Of a DNA stretch of 6,031 bases, positions 1-4,342 are shown in pieces; positions within the stretch are counted from its first letter, which is position 1, and each line of letters begins with the position of its first letter. The notes under the pieces were generated by a model that had not been told where the DNA came from, ran no database searches, and worked only from the letters and a program-made list of their open reading frames with translations. The DNA comes from an uncultured Clostridium sp. GTDB lineage: Bacteria; Bacillota; Clostridia; TANB77; CAG-508. Made by a program: the position numbers and the translations under genes. The stretch is from the NCBI GenBank assembly GCA_947643945.1, contig CANRXN010000072.1, positions 1-6,031 on the forward strand, read 5' to 3'.

Positions 1-633
1 TTTAATACTTTTTTCCACTAGTACTTGCCCTACTGGGGATAGTTTTAGGGCATGTTTCATAATTTCTTTTAGTTCTTCTTCATTATCAGCAAAACCTCCC
101 CCTGTTCCTCCTAAGGTAAAGGCTGGTCTTAAAACAACGGGATAACCTATTTTATTGGCAGCTTCCATTCCTTCTTCTATGGTATTGGCTATCATTGACT
201 CTAGTACTGGCTCTCCTAGTTCTTGGCATAGCGTTTTAAATTTTTCTCTATCTTCTGCTTTTTCAATACTTTCACTACTGGTTCCTAATAGCTCTACTTG
301 GCATTCTTGTAAAATACCTTTTTTGTATAGTTGCATTGCTATGTTTAGGCCGGTTTGCCCACCTATTCCTGGAAGAATAGCATCTGGTCTTTCATAACGT
401 ATGATTTTTGCTACATATTCAATGGTTAGTGGCTCCATGTAAACTTTGTCGGCTATCGAGGTGTCTGTCATGATGGTGGCAGGATTCGAGTTTACTAAGA
501 TTACTTTGTATCCTTCTTCTTTTAGCGCTAAACAGGCTTGGGTTCCTGCATAGTCAAATTCTGCTGCTTGCCCTATTACGATTGGTCCTGATCCTATTAC
601 TAATACACTTTTTATATCTTTTCTTTTTGGCAT
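1..633 (-). CDS. carB: Carbamoyl phosphate synthetase large subunit, N-terminal 211 codons (runs off the window)
   Basis: CarB is the synthetase subunit. It uses two ATP, bicarbonate and ammonia tunnelled from CarA to make carbamoyl phosphate for pyrimidine and arginine synthesis in the cytoplasm. The visible part holds the pre-ATP-grasp fold with GSGPIVIGQAAEFDYAGTQA (residues 14-33) and VNSNPATIMTD (47-57). It continues into the first ATP-grasp domain with LPGIGGQTGLN (88-98), KAEDREKF (125-132) and the glycine-rich loop RPAFTLGGTGGG (169-180). The frame is open to base 1; the full protein is normally about 1,050-1,070 residues, so roughly a fifth is present. The start ATG at 633 is supported by AGGAGA (643-648), 9 nt upstream, and by the usual MPKR opening. 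It lies 86 nt downstream of the carA stop and is probably co-transcribed with it. No defects are seen in the visible part. Confidence 0.97.
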   Translation of the reverse strand, partial: MPKRKDIKSVLVIGSGPIVIGQAAEFDYAGTQACLALKEEGYKVILVNSNPATIMTDTSIADKVYMEPLTIEYVAKIIRYERPDAILPGIGGQTGLNIAMQLYKKGILQECQVELLGTSSESIEKAEDREKFKTLCQELGEPVLESMIANTIEEGMEAANKIGYPVVLRPAFTLGGTGGGFADNEEELKEIMKHALKLSPVGQVLVEKSIK

Positions 634-668
634 GTTTTAATCTCTCCTTATTTAATATTCATTTTATT

Positions 669-712
669 AACTTAAACTTGTTAAATTTTCAAAAGCTCGT
701 TCAAGTTAAGTT
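669..712 (-). other. Weak hairpin in the carA-carB gap
   Basis: The 86-nt gap between carA and carB is very AT-rich and holds an imperfect inverted repeat. Its arms are AACTTAAACTTG (669-680) and CAAGTTAAGTT (702-712), with one bulged base and a 21-nt loop. No T tract follows it in the reading direction, so it does not look like a terminator. It could be a processing or stability element between the two cistrons, or chance in AT-rich sequence. Seen directly; the function is a guess. Confidence 0.25.
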
Positions 713-719
713 GATAAAT

Positions 720-1799
720 TTATTTATTTAATAAACGAATAAACTTATCAAACAAGTACCCACTGTCTTGTGGTCCTGCTGCACTTTCTGGATGGTATTG
801 CACACTAAATACTTTATCTTTTTTGCATTCTACCCCTTCTACCGTATCATCTAAAATATTTTTATGAGTTACTGTTAAATCTGTTTTCGCTAATGATTTT
901 TCTTCTACTGCATAACTATGATTTTGACTTGTTATTTCTATTTTATCATTTTCTAAATTTAATACTGGATGGTTTCCACCTCTATGTCCAAATTTTAATT
1001 TATAAGTTTTAGCACCATAAGCCAAACTTATCATTTGATGCCCTAAACATATTCCAAAGATTGGATATTTTCCACGTAATTGTTTTACTAATTTGATTAC
1101 TTCTTTTACATCTTCTGGGTCTCCTGGTCCATTGGATAAGAATATGCCATCTGGCTTTAAGTCTATAATTTCTTTGGCTGTTGTGTTGTATGGGACAACA
1201 GTTACATTACATCCTCTTTTGTTTAAGTTTCTTACAATATTTAATTTAATGCCACAGTCAACTGCTACAATGTTATATTTGTGATTTGCTGTTCTGGAAT
1301 ACCATTTTTTCTTACAACTTACTTTGGCTACTGCATCTTTTTGTATTTCTGTTTCTTTTAATTTTTTTAATGCTTTTTGTTTACTAGTTGTGATATCGGT
1401 TATGATTACTTTTCTGCTTCCTTTTTCTCGAATGCTTCTGGTTAATTTTCTGGTATCAATTCCTGCAATTCCTGGTATATCATTTTCTTCTAGGTATTCT
1501 GCTAATGTTTTGGTGTAGCGAAAATTACTTGGTAGGTCATTGTATTCTCTTACTACCATTCCTCCTATGGTTGGTTGCTTGGTTTCATAGTCGTCGTCTG
1601 TAATTCCATAATTTCCAATTAAAGGATAGGTCATTACTACCATTTGATAGGTGTAGGATGGGTCTGATACGATTTCTTGGTATCCTACCATGGATGTATT
1701 GAATACGATTTCACATACAGCTTCTTTGTCTGCTCCAAATCCGTATCCATAGTATTCTTCTCCGTCTTCTAATACGATTTTTTTGTTAAATTCTTGCAT
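720..1799 (-). CDS. carA: Carbamoyl phosphate synthetase small (glutaminase) subunit
   Basis: CarA hydrolyses glutamine and passes the ammonia to CarB. The protein is 359 residues, the normal family length. The N-terminal CPSase_sm_chain domain (about 1-130) carries EIVFNTSMVGYQEI (30-43), SDPSYT (45-50) and GIAGIDTRKLTR (110-121). The C-terminal class I amidotransferase domain (about 174-355) carries SNGPGDP (222-228), the nucleophile elbow GICLGHQ with Cys251, FGHRGGNHPV (270-279), QNHSYAV (292-298) and SVQYHPES. His336 and Glu338 in that last motif complete the catalytic triad with Cys251. The start is fixed by a perfect GGAGG (1806-1810), 6 nt upstream of the ATG. It heads the carAB operon and is preceded by a long leader with a hairpin/T-tract element, a possible attenuator. 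No defect is seen, so it should be active. Confidence 0.98.
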   Translation of the reverse strand: MQEFNKKIVLEDGEEYYGYGFGADKEAVCEIVFNTSMVGYQEIVSDPSYTYQMVVMTYPLIGNYGITDDDYETKQPTIGGMVVREYNDLPSNFRYTKTLAEYLEENDIPGIAGIDTRKLTRSIREKGSRKVIITDITTSKQKALKKLKETEIQKDAVAKVSCKKKWYSRTANHKYNIVAVDCGIKLNIVRNLNKRGCNVTVVPYNTTAKEIIDLKPDGIFLSNGPGDPEDVKEVIKLVKQLRGKYPIFGICLGHQMISLAYGAKTYKLKFGHRGGNHPVLNLENDKIEITSQNHSYAVEEKSLAKTDLTVTHKNILDDTVEGVECKKDKVFSVQYHPESAAGPQDSGYLFDKFIRLLNK

Positions 1800-1814
1800 T
1801 TGTTACCTCCATAT

Positions 1815-1847
1815 AAAAAAAAATAAGGATACTTTTTTCCTTATTTT
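1815..1847 (-). terminator. Hairpin plus T tract just before the carA ribosome binding site (candidate attenuator)
   Basis: On the minus strand the sequence reads AAAATAAGGA, an 8-nt loop, TCCTTATTTT, then five more T. This gives a perfect 10-bp stem (arms 1838-1847 and 1820-1829) that runs directly into a run of nine T. It is the layout of an intrinsic terminator, although the stem has only two G-C pairs and would be weak. It lies 4 nt before the carA GGAGG and far below the gap terminator at 2068-2104, so it is not needed to end the gap transcript. That position suggests attenuation of carAB. Its 5' arm adjoins the stop codon of a possible leader peptide. Structure seen directly; the regulatory role is inferred. 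Confidence 0.5.
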
Positions 1848-1929
1848 AAAATGTAAATGAAAATAAAGCAACAGTTAAGAAAACGTCTTTTTTTGTTATG
1901 AAGTTTTCTTTTTTGACCATTTTTTTCAT
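1846..1929 (-). CDS. Possible 27-residue leader peptide upstream of carA
   Basis: A short open frame starts at ATG 1929 with MKKMVKKENF and ends in VALFSFTF followed by TAA at 1846-1848. It lies wholly inside the carA leader, about 33 nt after the predicted transcription start. Its stop codon overlaps the base of the 10-bp hairpin, so a ribosome finishing it would mask the 5' arm. The last ten codons are U-rich in the RNA (mostly TTT, TTA, TCA, ACA and GTT), and there is no run of Arg codons. The ribosome binding site is mediocre: AAGGGA at 1942-1947 lies 12 nt upstream. A second ATG at codon 4 has AAGAGA at 11 nt. It resembles no protein I know. The alternative is a chance ORF in AT-rich DNA. 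Confidence 0.35.
   Translation of the reverse strand: MKKMVKKENFITKKDVFLTVALFSFTF
1877..1910 (-). repeat. 8-bp inverted repeat inside the carA leader
   Basis: AAGAAAAC and GTTTTCTT (arms 1903-1910 and 1877-1884 in reading order) are perfectly complementary around an 18-nt, A-rich loop. The element lies within the possible leader peptide frame, about 30 nt before the terminator-like hairpin. It could be a pause hairpin or part of an alternative fold. AT-rich 8-bp arms with a long loop can arise by chance, so support is low. Confidence 0.3.
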
Positions 1930-1968
1930 TTTCTCTTACATTCCCTTCTTTTTTGTTTTTACTTTTTT

Positions 1969-1998
1969 ATTATAACAAATTTGGGATAAAAAATGCAA
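1969..1998 (-). promoter_or_regulatory. Predicted carAB promoter with extended -10
   Basis: The minus strand reads TGTTATAAT, a perfect -10 hexamer (1969-1974) with the TGn extension that can replace a strong -35. A weak -35, TTGCAT (1993-1998), lies 18 nt upstream. The predicted start near 1962 gives a leader of about 160 nt before carA. I see no PyrR-type binding loop and no convincing ArgR box pair in this leader. The remaining 1999-2067 between here and the gap terminator holds nothing I can recognise. Confidence 0.5.
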
Positions 1999-2067
1999 GG
2001 GGTTTTGGTAATGTTTTTAGTAGATTTTATAAACTTTTTCACTTCCACTTAAATCCTTTTAGATTTT

Positions 2068-2104
2068 AAAAACTACCTAAAGTCTCAAACTTTAGATAGT
2101 TTTT
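2068..2104 (-). terminator. Intrinsic terminator after gap
   Basis: A 12-bp stem has arms ACTATCTAAAGT (2089-2100) and ACTTTAGGTAGT (2072-2083) in reading order, with a single G-U pair and a 5-nt loop. It begins 23 nt after the gap stop codon. Flanking A and T runs extend the stem and give a T tract on both strands; the run on the plus strand is the longer, so it may work in both directions. It separates gap from the carAB leader. Confidence 0.8.
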
Positions 2105-2123
2105 TATCATCCTTTTATTAAAA

Positions 2124-3128
2124 TTATCCTCTACTAGCAATATAACAAGCCAAATCAACTAATTTATTAGAATATCCCCATTCATTGTCATACCAAGCAA
2201 CTAATTTTACAAAAGTATCGGTAAGCATAATACCTGCTGTACTATCAAAAATAGAAGTATGTGGGTCTGTTGTAAAATCAGAAGAAACAACTGGATCTGT
2301 TACATATTCTACAATTCCCTTCATTTCGTTTTCAGAAGCCTTTTTCATAGCTTCACAGATTTCCTCATAATTTGCTGGTCTTTCTAAGTTACAAGTTAAA
2401 TCAACTACTGAAACATCTGCTGTTGGAACTCTAAATGCCATACCTGTTAATTTTCCATTTAAAGTAGGAATAACTTTACCAACTGCTTTAGCAGCTCCTG
2501 TTGAAGATGGTATAATATTGCTAGCTGCTGCTCTTCCACCTCTCCAGTCTTTTTTAGATGCTCCATCTACTGTTTTTTGTGTTGCTGTCATAGCATGAAC
2601 TGTTGTCATCAATCCATCTTTAATTCCAAAATTATCATTGATAACTTTAGCAAGTGGTGCTAAGCAGTTTGTTGTACAAGATGCATTTGATACAATGTTC
2701 ATACTTGGGTCATATTCCTCATGGTTAACACCCATAACAAACATTGGAGCATCTTTTGAAGGTGCACTAATAATTACTTTCTTAGCACCTGCATCAATAT
2801 GAGCTTGTGCTTTTTCAAGAGTTGTAAACACACCTGAACACTCTAACACATAATCAACACCTAGTTCTCCCCATGGGATATTATGTGGATCCATCTCATT
2901 AAATACTTTAATCTCTTTTCCATTAACAGTTAAAACATTATCTTTACCTTCTACTGTTCCTTCAAACTTTCCATGGACCGTATCATATTTTGTCATATAA
3001 GCCATATAATCTGCTGTAATAAATGGGTCATTAATCGCTACAACCTCTACTTCCTCTTTCTTTAAAGCTGCTTGGAAAGATAAATTCCCAATTCTTCCAA
3101 ATCCATTAATACCAATTTTTACTGACAT
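2124..3128 (-). CDS. gap: Glyceraldehyde-3-phosphate dehydrogenase (NAD-dependent type), phosphorylating
   Basis: This glycolytic enzyme converts glyceraldehyde-3-phosphate, NAD and phosphate to 1,3-bisphosphoglycerate in the cytoplasm. The product is 334 residues, the usual length. The NAD-binding Rossmann domain has GINGFGRIG (6-14). The acidic residue in AIND (Asp34) is the one that normally selects NAD over NADP. The catalytic domain has NASCTTNCLAP with nucleophile Cys151, TTVHAMT with His178, the WRGGRAAASNIIPSSTGAAK loop (195-214), and AWYDNEWGYS (311-320). The AINDPFI sequence resembles the E. coli GapA/eukaryote-like group. The start is ATG 3128 because GGAGG (3136-3140) lies 7 nt upstream. 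A longer frame from 3170 would place that site inside the gene. It has its own promoter and terminator and no pgk or tpi beside it, so it is probably monocistronic. Confidence 0.98.
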   Translation of the reverse strand: MSVKIGINGFGRIGNLSFQAALKKEEVEVVAINDPFITADYMAYMTKYDTVHGKFEGTVEGKDNVLTVNGKEIKVFNEMDPHNIPWGELGVDYVLECSGVFTTLEKAQAHIDAGAKKVIISAPSKDAPMFVMGVNHEEYDPSMNIVSNASCTTNCLAPLAKVINDNFGIKDGLMTTVHAMTATQKTVDGASKKDWRGGRAAASNIIPSSTGAAKAVGKVIPTLNGKLTGMAFRVPTADVSVVDLTCNLERPANYEEICEAMKKASENEMKGIVEYVTDPVVSSDFTTDPHTSIFDSTAGIMLTDTFVKLVAWYDNEWGYSNKLVDLACYIASRG

Positions 3129-3213
3129 AACATTTCCTCCTTCTCGATGCTTTTTTCTATTAATTAGCATCTACTCTTTACTATAGTATTACCTATTTTA
3201 CTTAGGCAATTCA

Positions 3214-3242
3214 ATTCTATACCAAAAAAACATACTTTGCAA
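3214..3242 (-). promoter_or_regulatory. Predicted gap promoter
   Basis: The minus strand has TTGCAA (3237-3242) as -35, a 17-nt spacer, and TAGAAT (3214-3219) as -10, which matches the consensus at five of six bases. The predicted start near 3207 gives a leader of about 80 nt to the gap ATG. An 8-bp perfect palindrome AAGTACTT (3241-3248) touches the -35 and could be an operator or chance. No experimental support can be read from sequence. Confidence 0.5.
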
Positions 3243-3284
3243 GTACTTTTTTATTTTTTTTGGCTAGTTTCGGGGGCTAGCTTT

Positions 3285-3330
3285 GGGACAGGCACCAAAC
3301 CAGACATTGTGTCGCAATTTGGGACAGGTT
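3285..3330 (+). repeat. GGGACAGG repeat unit, transposase 3' side
   Basis: Two GGGACAGG boxes (3285-3292 and 3321-3328) lie exactly 36 bp apart. Between them are CACCAAAC and the short palindrome GACA-TTG-TGTC. These 46 bases match 4261-4306 on the opposite strand with only three mismatches. The element ends 6 nt from the transposase stop codon. Just outside it, GCTAG-9 nt-CTAGC (3263-3281) forms a small extra inverted repeat. Together with the other copy it behaves like a REP/terminal-repeat substrate; that role is inferred. Confidence 0.85.
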
Positions 3331-3336
3331 CAAAAT

Positions 3337-4149
3337 TTAATATAACTCTTTTTTCTCTCTATATGCCCTTTGTACGGTTCTAATATTAATTCCTAGTACT
3401 CTTGCTGTTTGTTGTTGTGTTACTCCTCTTATTTTTCTAATCTTTTGAATAATATCATTCCTATAAGTTTTATGATATCTTTGTATCTCTTGAATATTGT
3501 CAATTTCCAATTCTTTTTTTATAAAATAAATCACTTCCTCATCTGTTAGCTTATTTTTCATCTCATATTCTAGTAATTCTGTACTCTCCTGAAAATCAAC
3601 ACCTTTTATGTTGAATTTTAAAAATTCTTCTGTATTATTTTTATCTTCTGGAGAGAATATTTCTAACAATTTATCTGTATCTACTATTTTATTTTCCTCT
3701 TCAAAATTATTCTTTTGGAAATATTCTGGATAGCTACTCCATCTATATTCTTCCATAGTACTAATTTTGGCTTTTAAGGGATTTTGATGAATATATCTGG
3801 CCAAATTTAATATATAATACACATTTTCAACATTTCTACTTTTAAATCTATTTTCAAATAAGTGACCTACCCTTTTATATTTTTTATTAAAATAATTAGC
3901 ATAACTAGTTCCTATACTGTGGATAATTTGAGATAATTTACAATTTTCGTCTTTAATTTCTAAATGAATATGATTTGGCATTAAAACATATGAATATACT
4001 TGATATAAAAATTTCTTTTTGTTTTTTCTAATAATATCTTGAAATTCTAAATAATCTTTATCTTCGAAGAAAATATCTTGTTTGTTAACACCTCGTAACA
4101 TACAATGATATATATTACTATGACTTTTCCTTCTTGCTTGCCTCGGCAA
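3337..4149 (-). CDS. REP-associated tyrosine transposase (IS200-like Y1/HUH family)
   Basis: This is a single-strand DNA nickase/transposase of the RAYT branch. From the TTG at 4149 it is 270 residues and opens MPRQARRKS...YHCMLRGVNKQ, the usual family opening. The Y1 domain (about 8-140) has the metal-binding HUH motif in MPNHIHLEI (His60, His62), GHLFENRFKS (95-104) and ARYIHQNPLKA (117-127). Tyr119 in that last motif is the likely nucleophile. The C-terminal part ends in a helix-turn-helix-like segment (about 236-262, GVTQQQTARVLGINIRTVQ), common in this family for DNA recognition. The TTG start is chosen because GGAGG lies 10 nt upstream. Extension to 4206 would start from GTG and add residues unlike the family while swallowing that site. 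All motifs are present and the frame is intact, so activity is possible. Confidence 0.9.
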   Translation of the reverse strand: MPRQARRKSHSNIYHCMLRGVNKQDIFFEDKDYLEFQDIIRKNKKKFLYQVYSYVLMPNHIHLEIKDENCKLSQIIHSIGTSYANYFNKKYKRVGHLFENRFKSRNVENVYYILNLARYIHQNPLKAKISTMEEYRWSSYPEYFQKNNFEEENKIVDTDKLLEIFSPEDKNNTEEFLKFNIKGVDFQESTELLEYEMKNKLTDEEVIYFIKKELEIDNIQEIQRYHKTYRNDIIQKIRKIRGVTQQQTARVLGINIRTVQRAYREKKELY

Positions 4150-4190
4150 TTTTATTTTACCTCCCTTCTTATTATAATTTTTTAAATAAT

Positions 4191-4235
4191 AAAAAGAGTA
4201 TAACACATTTTTTACTATTTGGCTATACTCTTTTT
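4191..4235. repeat. 12-bp inverted repeat upstream of the transposase gene
   Basis: AAAAAGAGTATA (4191-4202) and TATACTCTTTTT (4224-4235) are perfect complements around a 21-bp loop. In the gene's direction the stem ends in TTTTTATTATTT, so it could weakly stop transcription coming from the GH15 side and so shield the transposase from read-through. It also contains the candidate -10 of the transposase promoter. The roles are inferred; the symmetry is seen directly. Confidence 0.5.
4197..4205 (-). promoter_or_regulatory. Candidate extended -10 for the transposase gene
   Basis: TGTTATACT on the minus strand is a TGn-extended -10. The -35 region 17 nt upstream (TAGCCA) is poor. It would start RNA near 4190, about 40 nt before the TTG start. 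The hexamer lies within one arm of the 12-bp inverted repeat. A TATAAT closer to the gene (around 4171-4176) would start the RNA inside the ribosome binding site and is less likely. Confidence 0.25.
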
Positions 4236-4260
4236 GGTTTTTTTACATTTTTCACCTATC

Positions 4261-4342
4261 AACCTGTCCCAAAATACGACACAATGTCTTGTTTGGTGCC
4301 TGTCCCAATTTGCGACAAAGTGTCTAGCTGTGTGCCTGTCCC
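4261..4342 (-). repeat. Two tandem 36-bp GGGACAGG repeat units, transposase 5' side
   Basis: Three GGGACAGG boxes on the minus strand (4335-4342, 4299-4306, 4263-4270) are spaced exactly 36 bp apart. Both intervening units contain a GACA-N3-TGTC palindrome (N3 is CTT or TTG). The unit nearer the gene (4261-4306) is the inverted copy of 3285-3330, with three differences in 46. The outer unit is more diverged (CACACAGC in place of CACCAAAC). The outer box overlaps the 3' end of the GH15 pseudogene and encodes its last residues and stop. Confidence 0.85.

Larger units (their letters stand above)
3285..4342. mobile_element. Transposase gene flanked by inverted GGGACAGG repeats (RAYT/REP-type unit)
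   Basis: A single HUH transposase gene is bracketed by near-identical 46-bp elements in head-to-head orientation, with their GGTT ends facing the gene and 930 bp between them. The high-coordinate side carries one additional 36-bp unit. This is the arrangement known for REP-associated tyrosine transposases, where the flanking palindromic repeats are the protein's DNA targets. The outer limits are uncertain: I used the outermost complete GGGACAGG boxes. No target-site duplication is evident, as expected for HUH enzymes. Whether the whole unit moves, or only the repeats, cannot be told from one copy. Confidence 0.55.

Noticed and set aside
1800..1974. PyrR-binding leader or arginine box control of carAB
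   Set aside because: I found no recognisable PyrR anti-antiterminator loop and no paired ArgR-like boxes in the leader. Absence by eye is not proof.
3129..3170. 14-residue N-terminal extension of gap starting at 3170
   Set aside because: The GGAGG at 3136-3140 lies inside the extension and is ideally placed for ATG 3128, where the standard family N-terminus (SVKIGINGFGRIG) begins.
4150..4206. 19-residue extension of the transposase to the GTG at 4206
   Set aside because: It overlaps the inverted repeat and would contain the ribosome binding site. The family N-terminus MPRQAR begins at TTG 4149.
4261..4342. CRISPR-like array, because the period is 36 bp
   Set aside because: The units are directly adjacent and only an 8-bp box and a short palindrome are constant. 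There is no repeat-spacer alternation and there are no cas genes; a flanking HUH transposase explains the repeats better.
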